Assembly: GCF_900112205.1 (NCBI RefSeq)
Contig: NZ_FOKW01000009.1
Location: 62,001 to 126,000, forward strand
Direction: 5' to 3'
DNA from: Natronobacterium haloterrestre
GTDB taxonomy: Archaea > Halobacteriota > Halobacteria > Halobacteriales > Natrialbaceae
Length of the DNA stretch: 64,000 nucleotides
The notes under the pieces were generated by a model. That model had not been told where the DNA came from. It saw only the letters and a list, made by a program, of their open reading frames with translations, and ran no database searches. How positions within the stretch are numbered: the stretch's first letter is position 1; each line of letters begins with the position of its first letter. A program made the position numbers and the translations under genes. Below are positions 45,274 to 54,866 of this stretch, piece by piece.

Positions 45274-46032
45274 TTATCGCCTGCGTGGCCCCCGCCGACT
45301 CGAGCCCCACTTGCCGCCCCGTTTTCGCTTCGAGCCCAGCCCGACCGTCAGCAACACCGCCGCGAGCAACAGCAGGACCAGCGCGGAAACGGGTTGGCCG
45401 CCGCTGCCGACGACGTAAATCCCGTAGCCGACGGTCGCCGACGCGAGCCCGACGACGAGACTCGAGGCCAGCCCGACGGCCTCCAATCGCAGGGTCCGCG
45501 ATTCGCGCCCGAGTTGCTCGCCGAGGTCGATCGCGGCCTGGGCGCGATCCCAGGCGAGGACGGTCGCGACCGCCCCCACGAGCGTCGGCTCGACCGCGGG
45601 TGCGCCGCCGCCGACGCCGGCGGCCAGGACGCCGGCGAACACCAGAACCGCTCCCGCGTCGGCCGTCCCGCGGTGTCCGACCGCGAGCGCGGCCCCGAGG
45701 AGGACGACTCCCCCGACACCGATCGCGACCGCGGTGACGGAGACGAGCCCGGCCGCGAGCGTCGCCACGAGGGCCGCGACGAGGGCGGCGGCGCTCGAGG
45801 CCACCGTCGGCTTGCGCGTGAGTTCGATTCCCTCCTCGAGGTCGAGATCGAGGTCGGGGTCCCCTGCGCCGCGGCTCGCCTCGGTCGGATCGTCCCGGTC
45901 GGATGGGGAGGGAGGTTCGGCTCCCGGTTCCCGTTCCGACCTGGCGTCCGGTTCCTGCCGACCGTGGTTCGTGCCGCCCCCCGCAGCGTCGCCGTTTTCC
46001 TCGTCCGGACGGGTTTCGACCGGGTCGCTCAT
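45274..46032 (-). CDS. DUF7519-like membrane protein
   Basis: A 252-aa protein. The first about 70 residues are hydrophilic and acidic. About six hydrophobic helices follow (for example ASSAAALVAALVATLAAGL, AVLVFAGVLAAGV, LVLLLLAAVLLTVGL), and the C terminus is basic (RKRGGKWG). It is the last gene of an operon with DUF58 and DUF4129 genes, overlapping the former by four bases. Function is unknown; the family name is by context and recollection. Confidence 0.75.
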   Translation of the reverse strand: MSDPVETRPDEENGDAAGGGTNHGRQEPDARSEREPGAEPPSPSDRDDPTEASRGAGDPDLDLDLEEGIELTRKPTVASSAAALVAALVATLAAGLVSVTAVAIGVGGVVLLGAALAVGHRGTADAGAVLVFAGVLAAGVGGGAPAVEPTLVGAVATVLAWDRAQAAIDLGEQLGRESRTLRLEAVGLASSLVVGLASATVGYGIYVVGSGGQPVSALVLLLLAAVLLTVGLGSKRKRGGKWGSSRRGPRRR

Positions 46033-48050
46033 CGAAGTCCACCTCCCGTCGCGGTACCCCTCCGAGCGCCGGTCCGGCGCGCGAAAACGTCGTCGATCGA
46101 CTCGTCGACCGGCCAGTCGACGACCGGCACGCCGGCCCGCTCCAGGTCGTACCGGCGCACTCGCCTGGCGACTCGCGCCAGCCGCTGGCCGGCGGTCGCG
46201 CCGACCGTCGGATCGGGGCTGACGACCGTGACCGGGTGGCCGCGAGCCTCGAGCCGGCGGGCGATGTCGGCCGACCCGGCGTCACACAGCGGCGTCAGGA
46301 GGACGATCTGGGTCTCGGCCGAGAGCCGACGGCGCAGCGTCCGGAGCTGGGTCAGCCACGGGGTCTCCCGCTCCGGCGCGACCGCATCGAACTGCGGGTG
46401 TGACGCCAGCAACTCCCGGAACTCGAGTTCGTGGTGTCGGCCCGAGGCGGGCGCGAGCCAGCAGGGGTCGGTCCCCAGCAGCGGGTCGTCGTCGGAATCG
46501 ACCGGGCCCAGCCCAGCGAGACCGACCGAGTGGCCGGCCTCGAGCAGGCTCGCGCCGATCCGACCCGCCGCGGCGAGCGACCGGTCGACGGCGTGGGTCG
46601 CGTCCGGCGCGGGGGCGAGGTAGGCCGCCTTCCGCGCGTCGACGAGGACGACCGCGCGGGCCGACCGTTCGGCGTGGAACTCGAGTGTGGCGAGTTCGCC
46701 GGTCTTTGCCCGTCGGTTCCAGTCGATGCGCGATAGCGGGTCGTTCGGGCGGTACTCCCGGACGGAGTGGAACGTCGTTCCGGCCCCACCCTCGGTCGTC
46801 GTCAACCGGCCGGCGAACGCGGTCGCGGTCGCCCGTAGCGGCACCGGCGCGGCGACCGGGCGCATCTCCGGTTCGCAGACGACGGTCGTCTCGCTCTCGA
46901 TCCGGAACTCCCCTTCGGTCGACTGCGAGACGTCCCGTGCGATCGCGAGCGCGGGGTCGAACTCGTGGCTGCCCCGGCCGACGGAGGCGGTGTACTCGAG
47001 GGAGACGCTCTCGCCGGGCCGAAGCGCGGTGCCCAGTCGACTCGTCCCCTCGGTGACCACGAGGCCCGGCGGGACCCCGTCGACGAACCGCAGATCGGGG
47101 ACGAACCGGCCGCTCTCGTTCGTGATCTCGACGGCGACCTCGATCTCGTCGCCGGGTTCGGGCTCGTCGTCGCTGACCGTCCGCTCGACCGAAAGCGCGA
47201 GTTCGGGGGGCTCGAACGCGCGGGCGAAGCCGGCGTAGCCGACCCCGGCGACCCCGGCGATGAGGACTGCCGGCGACTCGACGGCGGCACCGACTCCGAC
47301 GGCGAGCAACGCGACGATGCCGATTCCCGACCAGTACTCGGTGGGGGCACGGCGGCCCTTCTCGATCCCGTCGACGTCGTCGGTCGTCGTCCGCCGTTGC
47401 TCCTCACTGGCGGCCGCCCGGCCGTAGTCGTACGCCGGCAGCGACGGGGTTCCGCCGTCGTCGTTGTCGTTGCCCTCGCCGCTCTCGTATCCCACCGCGT
47501 CGATGGCGGCGACCGCGTGGCGAACGCCCCGCCGGTACTCCGTCTCGTACCCGCGCTCGAGGAAGCGCCCGACGCGCGAGCGAAGCGATCGGTCCGGCCG
47601 CTCGAGGCGATCGGAGAGGAAGCCGGCCGCGATCGGATCGTCCGTCCAGTCGCCGTCCTCGAGGCGGTTTTCGGCGCTTTCGGGCGACTCCCCGCCGAAC
47701 CGGGTGAGGACCGCGAGCGTCGCTTCGCGGAGGCCGGCCCGGAGCCGCCGACCTCGGGTCGCCGGCGCGTGGCCGCCGCGGAGCCGCCGGAACGACGAGA
47801 CCGCGTCGGTGAGGTTCTCTCCGGGGACGGGTACCGCGGCGGTACGCTCGGGGTCGGGCGTGTCGAACTGCGAGCGGACTCCCCGTCGTCGGAGGAGGCT
47901 CCGGAGGCCGATCGCACCCGCGAGGACCGCCACGAGGACGACGAGGGCCTCCGAGAGGTCCAGCGAGACGAGGCCCGCGCTGACTGCGACAGCGGCGGCG
48001 AGCGTGACCGTGCCGGCGACGAGCCCGACGGTCCGGCGATCGAAGCTCAT
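46029..48050 (-). CDS. DUF58 protein with N-terminal membrane extension
   Basis: A 673-aa protein. Residues about 240-640 are a DUF58 protein: two membrane helices (GIVALLAVGVGAAVE, LIAGVAGVGYAGFA), an Ig-like region, then FHSVREYRPNDPLSRIDW, the DUF58 signature, and a VWA-like domain with VVLVDARKAAYL. The N-terminal about 235 residues have two more helices and a soluble stretch; in other haloarchaea a comparable domain is, to my knowledge, often a separate gene, so this looks like a fusion. DUF58 proteins usually work with a MoxR ATPase, which is not adjacent here. Confidence 0.85.
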   Translation of the reverse strand: MSFDRRTVGLVAGTVTLAAAVAVSAGLVSLDLSEALVVLVAVLAGAIGLRSLLRRRGVRSQFDTPDPERTAAVPVPGENLTDAVSSFRRLRGGHAPATRGRRLRAGLREATLAVLTRFGGESPESAENRLEDGDWTDDPIAAGFLSDRLERPDRSLRSRVGRFLERGYETEYRRGVRHAVAAIDAVGYESGEGNDNDDGGTPSLPAYDYGRAAASEEQRRTTTDDVDGIEKGRRAPTEYWSGIGIVALLAVGVGAAVESPAVLIAGVAGVGYAGFARAFEPPELALSVERTVSDDEPEPGDEIEVAVEITNESGRFVPDLRFVDGVPPGLVVTEGTSRLGTALRPGESVSLEYTASVGRGSHEFDPALAIARDVSQSTEGEFRIESETTVVCEPEMRPVAAPVPLRATATAFAGRLTTTEGGAGTTFHSVREYRPNDPLSRIDWNRRAKTGELATLEFHAERSARAVVLVDARKAAYLAPAPDATHAVDRSLAAAGRIGASLLEAGHSVGLAGLGPVDSDDDPLLGTDPCWLAPASGRHHELEFRELLASHPQFDAVAPERETPWLTQLRTLRRRLSAETQIVLLTPLCDAGSADIARRLEARGHPVTVVSPDPTVGATAGQRLARVARRVRRYDLERAGVPVVDWPVDESIDDVFARRTGARRGTATGGGLR

Positions 48051-49033
48051 CGTTCCGACCCCCAGCGGCCGTCCGTGCCGGGGCCGGTCCCGTCCCCGCT
48101 TTCCGAAACTGAATCGCCGCTCTCCGAAACCGAACCCCCTTCCGCGTACGCGGCTTCGATCCGCCGCAGCACGCTCTTTGCCCGTTGCTCGCGCTCGGGG
48201 GTTGCCTCGGCGCTCCCGTAGCGGACGTCCTCGAACAGCTTCGTCAGTTCCTCGACGTGGTTCCGCTCGAGGCCGGCGTCGACCGCCGCGGCCGCGAACT
48301 CGCGGGGGGTGCTCGCGTCCGGCCGGTCGACCTCGAGAGGGCTGGTCATCTCCCGCCAGGCACGGTAAATCTCGTTGTCGACGTCGGTCGTGCTCTCGAT
48401 TCGGTCGGCCGCCCGTCCTGCCGCGTTGCCGACTGCTGCGACGTGTTGTCCAGGTCGTTCGTCCTCGCCGTCGGGAGTCTCGGCCGCCGCGGCGTCGGTT
48501 TCGCCGTCGCGCCGGCTGAGGAGCAATCCGCCGAGAACGATGGCGGTGAGTACCGCGAGGGCGGCGAGCAGCGGTTCGACCGCCGGCGTTCCGTCGCCGT
48601 CCTCGCTGAAGCCGTCACCGCTGCTCCCCTCGAGGGGTTCGCCGCCGGGGGCCATCGAGGACGGGAAGATCGGATCGGCGTACCGGATGAAGAGATAGAC
48701 AGCCAGCATGACGACGAGGGACAACGCGAGCACGCGAAGCGCATCACGACGATGGGTCAGAAGGTACCAGACGACGATAACCGCTGCCAGTACGAGTAAC
48801 GCGGCGATGAGATACTCGAGGAACGCGGGAACCTCGACGTGCTCGACGGGTGGCTCCTGCTGTGGCGGCGGTTCGATTCCCCCCGGTGAACTCTGCCCTT
48901 CCGTGGAGCCGATCCCGCCGGAGCCGCCGATCTCGACGGGGGATTCGACCGTCGCGGCTGCGAGCCCGATGGCGACGATTCCGGCGACCGCGGCGACCAG
49001 TCGAACGAGGAGGGGGCGGCGATTTCGGGGCAC
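48047..49033 (-). CDS. DUF4129 membrane protein
   Basis: A 328-aa protein with an N-terminal signal-like helix, two further helices (FLEYLIAALLVLAAVIVVWY, RVLALSLVVMLAVYLFI), another at about 155-175, and a C-terminal soluble DUF4129 domain beginning IYRAWREMTSPLEV, with TPREFAAAAVDAGL and VEELTKLFEDVRYG. The family accompanies DUF58/transglutaminase/MoxR clusters thought to act at the cell surface. It is the first gene of a three-gene operon linked by 4-base overlaps. Confidence 0.86.
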   Translation of the reverse strand: MPRNRRPLLVRLVAAVAGIVAIGLAAATVESPVEIGGSGGIGSTEGQSSPGGIEPPPQQEPPVEHVEVPAFLEYLIAALLVLAAVIVVWYLLTHRRDALRVLALSLVVMLAVYLFIRYADPIFPSSMAPGGEPLEGSSGDGFSEDGDGTPAVEPLLAALAVLTAIVLGGLLLSRRDGETDAAAAETPDGEDERPGQHVAAVGNAAGRAADRIESTTDVDNEIYRAWREMTSPLEVDRPDASTPREFAAAAVDAGLERNHVEELTKLFEDVRYGSAEATPEREQRAKSVLRRIEAAYAEGGSVSESGDSVSESGDGTGPGTDGRWGSER

Positions 49034-49239
49034 CAGTCATGCGCTCGTAGCAGCCCCTTGATAATAAAGGCAACCGGAATGTGACCAGTTGCCGGGCGTG
49101 AGTCGGTGGCGTGGGACGGGCGGCCGACCGCCCGGGAGTATCGTTGCGCTTAAGTACAAGACGGGGGTACGTTCTGGTGCGATACGTGTAGGGGAGCGAT
49201 CCCCGAGTCCGAGAGGGCGATGATAGGAACGCACACGGT

Positions 49240-49322
49240 GTCGTGGTAGCCAAGCGGCCCAAGGCGCATGGTTGCTAACCATGTGGCGTCAAGCCTCCGG
49301 GGTTCGAATCCCCGCCACGACG
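49240..49322 (+). tRNA. tRNA-Ser (GCT)
   Basis: Acceptor stem GTCGTGG pairs with CCACGAC, discriminator G at 49322. The anticodon arm is CATGG-TTGCTAA-CCATG, giving anticodon GCT (Ser). A long variable arm follows, as expected for tRNA-Ser, and the T arm is CGGGG-TTCGAAT-CCCCG. No CCA is encoded. It directly precedes the rps13 gene and shows no extra copy of its 3' end nearby, unlike tRNA-Val and tRNA-Leu. Confidence 0.96.
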
Positions 49323-49394
49323 TCGGATTTACCGGACTGGCTTTCTGCCAGTCGCATTTGCAACGCCTGCAGACCAGACACAGATACACGATAC

Positions 49395-49910
49395 ATGAGC
49401 GCGGAAGAACCCCAAGAGCAAGACGAGGACGAAGACCTTCAGTACTTCGTCCGTATCGGTCAAACCGACCTCGACGGGACGAAGTCGGTCGAGCGCTCGC
49501 TGTCGGAGATGAACGGGATCGGTCGCCGAACCGCCCGACTCATCGCCGAGAAAGCGGGCGTCGACCGAACGGCCACGTTCGGTCGACTCGACGAGGACGT
49601 CATCGACGAGGTCGTCGAACTCGTAGAGAACTACGCGGACGAAGTTCCCGACTGGCTCAACAACCGCCAGTCGGACTTCTACAGCGGCGAAACGACCCAC
49701 GAGATCGGCAACGATCTCGAGCTAACCCGCCAGCACGACATCAACCGGATGAAGATGATCGACTCCTACAGGGGAGTTCGACACAAGCGCGGGCAGAAGG
49801 TTCGCGGTCAGCGGACCAAGTCCACCGGTCGTACGGAGGGCACCATCGGGGTCAACGTCGAAGAGATCCGCGAAGAAGAAGCCGAAGGCGGCGAGGAGGA
49901 GGGTGAATAA
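49395..49910 (+). CDS. Ribosomal protein uS13 (S13)
   Basis: A 171-aa small-subunit protein of the head, contacting tRNA and uL5. It has YFVRIGQTDLDGTKSVERSL and the HhH-type GIGRRTARLIAEKAG, followed by SYRGVRHKRGQKVRGQRTKS near the C terminus. The acidic first 15 and last 15 residues are haloarchaeal extensions. It opens the classic archaeal alpha-operon-like cluster rps13-rps4-rps11-rpoD. Confidence 0.97.
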   Translation: MSAEEPQEQDEDEDLQYFVRIGQTDLDGTKSVERSLSEMNGIGRRTARLIAEKAGVDRTATFGRLDEDVIDEVVELVENYADEVPDWLNNRQSDFYSGETTHEIGNDLELTRQHDINRMKMIDSYRGVRHKRGQKVRGQRTKSTGRTEGTIGVNVEEIREEEAEGGEEEGE

Positions 49911-49912
49911 CG

Positions 49913-50434
49913 ATGCCACTCGGAACCGACACCAAACAGTACGAGACGCCGAATCACCCCTACCAGGGTGAGCGCATCGCCACCGAACACTCCCTCATCG
50001 ACCGCTACGGCCTCAAGAACAAGGAGGAACTCTGGCGAGCCCAGTCCGAGCTTCGTTCCTACCGGCGCGAGGCTCGAGACCTGCTCGGCCAGGCCCAGGG
50101 AGACGAAACCGTCATCGAACGCTCCGAGGAGTTCGTCGGCCGTCTCAAGCGCGTCGGTATCCTCGACGAGGGTGACGAACTCGGCGACGTCCTCGGTCTC
50201 GAGATCGAGGACATCCTCGAGCGCCGTCTCCAGACGGTCGTCTACCGCAAGGGACTCGCGAACACGACCGAACAGGCCCGGCAGTTCATCACGCACGGGC
50301 ACGTGACGGTCGACGGCCAGCGCCACCGGGTCCCGTCGTACGTCGTCGACGTCGACGAGGAGGACCTCGTCGCGTTCGACGAGAACAGTCCGCTCGCGGA
50401 CGAACTCCACCCCGAACGCGCGGAGGGTCAGTAA
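49913..50434 (+). CDS. Ribosomal protein uS4 (S4)
   Basis: A 173-aa primary 16S rRNA-binding protein. It contains the S4 RNA-binding domain RLQTVVYRKGLANTTEQARQ with FITHGHVTVDGQRHRVPSY. Start is two bases after the rps13 stop. Length is normal for archaea. Confidence 0.97.
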   Translation: MPLGTDTKQYETPNHPYQGERIATEHSLIDRYGLKNKEELWRAQSELRSYRREARDLLGQAQGDETVIERSEEFVGRLKRVGILDEGDELGDVLGLEIEDILERRLQTVVYRKGLANTTEQARQFITHGHVTVDGQRHRVPSYVVDVDEEDLVAFDENSPLADELHPERAEGQ

Positions 50435-50437
50435 ACC

Positions 50438-50827
50438 ATGAGCCAGGACGACGAAAAGTGGGGCATCGCCCACGTGCACGCATCGTTCAACAACACCATC
50501 ATGACCGTGACGGACCTCACGGGCGCGGAAACGATCGCCAAGTCCTCCGGTGGGACGGCGGTCAAGCAGAACCGCGACGAGGCGTCGCCGTACGCGGCCA
50601 TGCAGATGGCCGAGTCCGTCGCCGAGGAGGTCAAGGCTGCCGGCATCACCGGACTTCACGTCCGCGTTCGCGGCCCCGGCGGAAACCTCCAGAAGTCCCC
50701 CGGACCGGGTGCCCAGGCGACGATCCGTGCCCTGGCCCGCTCCGGCATCGAGATCGGACGCATCGAGGACGTCACGCCGATCCCGCACGACGGATCGCGC
50801 GCACCGAAAGGAAAGGGCGGCTACTAG
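50438..50827 (+). CDS. Ribosomal protein uS11 (S11)
   Basis: A 129-aa platform protein. Typical segments are [40 protein letters not shown] and RAPKGKGGY at the C terminus. It lies between rps4 and rpoD with three-base gaps. Confidence 0.97.
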   Translation: MSQDDEKWGIAHVHASFNNTIMTVTDLTGAETIAKSSGGTAVKQNRDEASPYAAMQMAESVAEEVKAAGITGLHVRVRGPGGNLQKSPGPGAQATIRALARSGIEIGRIEDVTPIPHDGSRAPKGKGGY

Positions 50828-50830
50828 ATC

Positions 50831-51580
50831 ATGAGCGAAGAGTACGACGTCGAGTTCGTCGAACGCGAGGAACGCGAAGCACGCTTCCTCGTCCGCGGGA
50901 TCTCGCCCGGGTTCGCCAACGGCATCCGTCGCGCGATGGTCGCCGACGTGCCGACGATGGCGATCGACACCGTCCGGTTCATCGAGAACTCGTCGGTCAT
51001 GTTCGACGAGCAACTCGCCCTGCGACTCGGGCTCGTCCCGCTGACGACCCCGCCTGAAGGGGAGTTCGGCGAGGACGACACCGTCACGCTCTCGATCGAC
51101 GTCGAAGGGCCGGCCACCGCCTACTCGGGCGACCTCGTCTCCGAGGACGACCTCGTCCAGCCTGCGGACGAGAACGTCCCGATCATCGAGCTCAAAGAGG
51201 ACCAGCGGCTCGAGGCCGAAGCCGACGCCGTGCTCGACCGCGGGAAAGACCACGCCAAACACCAGGGCGGGGTCGCGATCGGCTACCGACACCTCCAGCG
51301 CGTGGAGGTCGTCGGCGACCTGCCGGAGTTCGAAGAGCAGGAGAGCCGGATCGTCCGCGGCGTCATCGAGGACGACGGCGAGCTCGTTCCCACCAGCGAA
51401 TTCGACCACGACCTCTCGAACCGGTATCCGGGCAAGGAGGTCGAGGTCGAGGACGTCCCGAACGCCTTCGTCTTCCACGTGGAGACGGACGGCTCGCTCG
51501 ACGTCGAGGAGTTGGTTACGCGAGCCGCCGACTCGATCGAGTCTCGCGCGACCGAACTCGAAGAAGCCGTACAGCTATAA
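50831..51580 (+). CDS. RNA polymerase subunit D (Rpo3)
   Basis: A 249-aa homologue of bacterial alpha and eukaryotic Rpb3 that starts RNA polymerase assembly with subunits L, N and P. The assembly motif region [20 protein letters not shown] and [11 protein letters not shown] are clear. No ferredoxin-type Cys cluster is seen in the insert domain, which is normal for haloarchaea. It closes the first part of the cluster; tRNA-Leu follows after 170 bases. Confidence 0.96.
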   Translation: MSEEYDVEFVEREEREARFLVRGISPGFANGIRRAMVADVPTMAIDTVRFIENSSVMFDEQLALRLGLVPLTTPPEGEFGEDDTVTLSIDVEGPATAYSGDLVSEDDLVQPADENVPIIELKEDQRLEAEADAVLDRGKDHAKHQGGVAIGYRHLQRVEVVGDLPEFEEQESRIVRGVIEDDGELVPTSEFDHDLSNRYPGKEVEVEDVPNAFVFHVETDGSLDVEELVTRAADSIESRATELEEAVQL

Positions 51581-51750
51581 CACAAGTATGAACCGACGCC
51601 CCCGACCCGAACCGGCCGAAGCCGACCGCGAGGACGCACACAGCAGCGCCAGCGCCGTGAGCCACGAGACTGGCGCGACCGCGTCCCCGGCGGCTTCGTC
51701 CACTGGAATCGAAAGGGGTTTGAAGGGGCGGCGGGTACACGGAAGTGCGA

Positions 51751-51835
51751 GCAGGGATAGCCAAGTCAGGCCAACGGCGCAGCGTTCAGGGCGCTGTCTC
51801 GTAGGAGTCCGCAGGTTCAAATCCTGCTCCCTGCA
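51751..51835 (+). tRNA. tRNA-Leu (CAG)
   Basis: Acceptor stem GCAGGGA pairs with TCCCTGC; discriminator A at 51835. The anticodon arm is CAGCG-TTCAGGG-CGCTG, giving anticodon CAG (Leu). A long variable arm follows, and the T arm is GCAGG-TTCAAAT-CCTGC. No CCA is encoded. It sits between rpoD and rpl18e. The frame of about 160 codons that runs through it is not a gene. Confidence 0.96.
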
Positions 51836-51870
51836 TTTTTCCGGCTCGACCGACGGAAGAGCCGTAAAAA
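51836..51870 (+). repeat. Hairpin abutting the tRNA-Leu 3' end
   Basis: TTTTTCCGGCTC and GAGCCGTAAAAA are inverted repeats with one mismatch around an 11-base loop. The left arm starts right after the tRNA's last base. It may be a terminator, and it matches in position the hairpin beside tRNA-Val. Confidence 0.75.
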
Positions 51871-51880
51871 TGGAACGTAC

Positions 51881-51962
51881 AGGTTTGAGCCACGGGAGTC
51901 GCAGCGGTCGAGCAATCGCGAGACCGACCGTCTCCCGGCGGTTCAAATCCTGCTCCCTGCAT
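51881..51962. repeat. Palindromic unit ending in a copy of the tRNA-Leu 3' end
   Basis: Bases 51940-51962 repeat exactly 23 bases at the tRNA-Leu 3' end (51814-51836). The left end, AGGTTTGAGCC, is an imperfect reverse complement of the T arm; inside, GGGAG/CTCCC and GGTCG/CGACC pair as well. The order tRNA, hairpin, palindrome, 3'-end copy is the same as at tRNA-Val. Confidence 0.8.
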
Positions 51963-51988
51963 CACTTCTCTCGAATCGATTCCACGGT

Positions 51989-52030
51989 CGATTACGACCA
52001 CGACCACGATTACGACTACGATTACGATCG
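51989..52030 (+). repeat. Hexamer repeat upstream of rpl18e
   Basis: About seven copies of GATTAC/GACCAC/GACTAC-type 6-bp units end about 45 bases before the rpl18e ATG. The rest of the 110-base spacer should hold the promoter and ribosome-binding region of the second ribosomal block. Confidence 0.75.
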
Positions 52031-52072
52031 CCGACGCTCCGTCGGCATTCACTGCAGATTTGGAGGTAACCA

Positions 52073-52426
52073 ATGAGTAGCAAGACTAATCCGAGGCTTA
52101 CCGATCTCATCGCCGAGCTGAAGTCGACGTCCCGCGAGGAGGACGCCGACGTCTGGCGAGACGTTGCGGATCGTCTCGAGAAGCCCCGGCGCACCCACGC
52201 TGAGGTGAACCTGGGCCAGATCGAGCGATACGCACGCGAAGAAGAGACCGTCGTCGTTCCCGGCAAAGTGCTGGGATCGGGCGCACTACAGAAGAACGTC
52301 ACCGTCGCCGCCGTCGACTTCTCCTCGTCGGCCGAGACGAAGATCGACCAGGTCGGCGAACCAGTACCGCTCGAGCAGGTGCTCGAAGAGAACCCAGACG
52401 GATCCAACGTGCGGGTGATTCGATGA
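52073..52426 (+). CDS. Ribosomal protein eL18 (L18e)
   Basis: A 117-aa large-subunit protein shared by archaea and eukaryotes. It has [40 protein letters not shown] and ends in GSNVRVIR. It overlaps the rpl13 start by four bases (ATGA). Confidence 0.96.
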   Translation: MSSKTNPRLTDLIAELKSTSREEDADVWRDVADRLEKPRRTHAEVNLGQIERYAREEETVVVPGKVLGSGALQKNVTVAAVDFSSSAETKIDQVGEPVPLEQVLEENPDGSNVRVIR

Positions 52427-52878
52427 GTGTAAACGTCGCAGAGTTCGACGCGGACGTCGTCGTCGACGCCCGGGACTGTATTCTCGGTCGCGTCGCGAGC
52501 CAGGTCGCACAGCGGGCCCTCGACGGCGAGCGCGTCGCCGTCGTCAACGCCGAAGACGCCGTCATCACCGGCGACAAGGAAGACATCTTCGGCACCTACC
52601 GCAAGCGACTCCAGCTGGGGTCCGACAGCGGACCGTACTACCCGAAGCGACCGGACACGATCTTCAAGCGCTCGATCCGTGGGATGCTTCCGTACAAGAA
52701 GCCCCGCGGTCGCGAAGCGTTCGAGAACGTCCGCGTCTACGTCGGCAATCCCTACGAGGGCGACGACGAGCGCGACGCGGAAGTACTCGAGGACACGTCG
52801 CTGGACCGGCTTTCGAACATTCGCTTCGTCCAGCTGGGCGAAGTCTCCGAACAACTCGGTGCTAACGTCACATGGTAA
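52423..52878 (+). CDS. Ribosomal protein uL13 (L13)
   Basis: A 151-aa large-subunit protein. Typical blocks are [20 protein letters not shown] and [20 protein letters not shown]. It overlaps both its neighbours: rpl18e by four bases and rps9 by seven, a sign of tight translational coupling. Confidence 0.96.
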   Translation: MSVNVAEFDADVVVDARDCILGRVASQVAQRALDGERVAVVNAEDAVITGDKEDIFGTYRKRLQLGSDSGPYYPKRPDTIFKRSIRGMLPYKKPRGREAFENVRVYVGNPYEGDDERDAEVLEDTSLDRLSNIRFVQLGEVSEQLGANVTW

Positions 52879-53270
52879 CGAACACGAGTGGCAAGAAAAA
52901 GACCGCCGTCGCTCGCGCAACCGTGCGCGACGGCGAGGGTCGCGTGCGAATCAACTCCCAGCCCGTCGAGCTGGTCGAGCCCGAGATGTCGCGGCTCAAG
53001 ATGCTCGAGCCGTTCCGCATCGCGGGCGAGGAGCTCCGTAACGAAGTGGACGTCGACGTCGACGTCGAGGGTGGTGGCATCAGCGGACAGGCCGACGCCG
53101 TCCGCACCGCCATCGCTCGCGGCATCGTCCAGCACACCAACGACGCCGAACTCCGCGACGCGTTCATGGAGTTCGACCGGTCGCTGCTGGTCAACGACGT
53201 TCGACAGTCCGAACCCAAGAAGTGGGGCGGCCCGGGCGCTCGGGCGCGCTACCAGAAGTCCTACCGCTAA
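52872..53270 (+). CDS. Ribosomal protein uS9 (S9)
   Basis: A 132-aa small-subunit protein whose C-terminal tail reaches the P site. It has [20 protein letters not shown] and ends [14 protein letters not shown], the conserved tail with basic residues. Start ATG 52872 lies inside the last codons of rpl13. Confidence 0.96.
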   Translation: MVTNTSGKKKTAVARATVRDGEGRVRINSQPVELVEPEMSRLKMLEPFRIAGEELRNEVDVDVDVEGGGISGQADAVRTAIARGIVQHTNDAELRDAFMEFDRSLLVNDVRQSEPKKWGGPGARARYQKSYR

Positions 53271-53282
53271 GGTGATCCAGAT

Positions 53283-53477
53283 ATGATGGTACCGGTTCGG
53301 TGTTTCACCTGTGGCAACGTCGTCGGCGAGCACTGGGAGGAGTTCGACGAGCGAGCGAACGAAGGCGACGAGGACCCCCAGGAAGTGCTCGACGACCTCG
53401 GCGTCGACCGCTACTGCTGTCGGCGCATGCTCGTGAGTCACACCGACCTCGTCGACGTCGTCTCCCCGTACCAGTAA
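53283..53477 (+). CDS. RNA polymerase subunit N (Rpo10)
   Basis: A 64-aa zinc-bundle subunit. It starts [18 protein letters not shown] and has the second Cys pair in [12 protein letters not shown], giving the family's CxxC...CC zinc site. It helps assemble the D-L-N-P platform. Confidence 0.97.
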   Translation: MMVPVRCFTCGNVVGEHWEEFDERANEGDEDPQEVLDDLGVDRYCCRRMLVSHTDLVDVVSPYQ

Positions 53478-53478
53478 C

Positions 53479-53658
53479 ATGCAACAGGAACAACACAACC
53501 GATACGAAAAGGCGCGCATCCTCGGCGCTCGAGCACTGCAGGTGTCCTACGGGGCACCCGTGCTGATCGAGACGGATCGAGCCGAGCCGATCCTGATCGC
53601 GGCGGAGGAGTACGACGCCGGCGTGTTACCCTTTACGGTCAAGCGAGGAGACGAGTAA
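53479..53658 (+). CDS. RNA polymerase subunit K (Rpo6)
   Basis: A 59-aa subunit, homologue of bacterial omega and Rpb6. It reads [20 protein letters not shown], then [19 protein letters not shown], and ends [10 protein letters not shown], all typical. It lies one base after rpoN and two before eno. Confidence 0.96.
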   Translation: MQQEQHNRYEKARILGARALQVSYGAPVLIETDRAEPILIAAEEYDAGVLPFTVKRGDE

Positions 53659-53660
53659 CT

Positions 53661-54866
53661 ATGACGCTGATCACCGACGTTCGACTTCGCAGGACGCTGG
53701 ACTCGCGCGGGAATCCGACCGTCGAGGCCGACGTGCTCACGGAAAGCGGCGGCTTCGGCCGTGCGGCCGCACCGAGCGGCGCGAGCACCGGCGAGTACGA
53801 GGCTGTCGAACGCCCGCCGAGCGAGGCGATCGCCGCGGCCCGGGAACACGCCGTTCCCCGGCTGGTGGGCGAGGCCTACGCCGGCAACCAGCGCGAGGTC
53901 GACGCGATCCTGCGTGCGGCCGACGGAACCGACGACTTCTCCGAGATCGGTGCCAACAGCGCGGTCGCGATCTCGATGGCCGCCGCGAAGGCCGGCGCCG
54001 ACGTGCTGGGCGCACCGCTGTTCCAGCACCTGGGCGGCACCTTCCGCGGAGGGAACTTCCCGATCCCGCTCGGGAACGTCGTCGGCGGCGGCGAACACGC
54101 CGCCGACGCGACGGACATCCAGGAGTTCCTCGCCGCGCCCGTCGGTGCACCGAGCGTCGAAGACGCCGTCTTCGCCAACGCCGCCGTCCACGAAGCCGTC
54201 GCGAACCTGCTCGAGGAACGCGGCGTTGCCTGCGGCAAGGGCGACGAGGGCGCGTGGGCACCGTCGATCGACGACGCCGAGGCGTTCGAGATCGTCGACG
54301 AGGCGGTCTCGCTGGTCGAGGACGAGGTCGGGTTCGAGATCGGATTCGGGCTCGACGTCGCCGGCGCGGAGCTGTACGATTCCGACTCGGAAACGTACGA
54401 GTACAGCGACGAGAGCCGCGACACCGACGAACAGATCGCGTACATCGCCGAACTCGTCGACGAGTACGATCTGGTCTACGTCGAGGATCCCCTCGACGAG
54501 GACGACTACGACGCCTTCGCCGAGCTGACTGACGAGGTCGGCGACGAGACGCTGATCTGTGGCGACGACCTGTTCGTCACCAACACCGAGCGCCTCCGGG
54601 AGGGGATCGACCGCGACGCGGCAAACAGCATCCTGATCAAGCCGAACCAGATCGGAACGCTTTCCGACGCCTTCGACGCGATCGAACTCGCGATCGAGAA
54701 CGGCTACGATCCCGTCGTCTCCCACCGCTCCGGTGAGACGGAGGACGCGACGATCGCACACCTCGCCGTCGCGACCGACGCACCGTTCATCAAGACCGGT
54801 GCCGTCGGCGGCGAGCGAACCGCCAAGCTCAACGAGCTCATCAGAATCGCAGACGACGCGACATGA
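53661..54866 (+). CDS. eno: Enolase
   Basis: Enolase (401 aa) converts 2-phosphoglycerate to phosphoenolpyruvate. Catalytic and metal residues can be placed in [13 protein letters not shown], the Asp in [43 protein letters not shown] (catalytic Lys) and [15 protein letters not shown]. It is embedded in the ribosomal/RNA polymerase cluster, a common haloarchaeal order, and overlaps rps2 by four bases. Confidence 0.97.
   Translation: MTLITDVRLRRTLDSRGNPTVEADVLTESGGFGRAAAPSGASTGEYEAVERPPSEAIAAAREHAVPRLVGEAYAGNQREVDAILRAADGTDDFSEIGANSAVAISMAAAKAGADVLGAPLFQHLGGTFRGGNFPIPLGNVVGGGEHAADATDIQEFLAAPVGAPSVEDAVFANAAVHEAVANLLEERGVACGKGDEGAWAPSIDDAEAFEIVDEAVSLVEDEVGFEIGFGLDVAGAELYDSDSETYEYSDESRDTDEQIAYIAELVDEYDLVYVEDPLDEDDYDAFAELTDEVGDETLICGDDLFVTNTERLREGIDRDAANSILIKPNQIGTLSDAFDAIELAIENGYDPVVSHRSGETEDATIAHLAVATDAPFIKTGAVGGERTAKLNELIRIADDAT

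Noticed and set aside
51588-52076. A 162-codon frame between rpoD and rpl18e
   Set aside because: It runs through the whole tRNA-Leu gene and a hexamer repeat and has no protein-like pattern.
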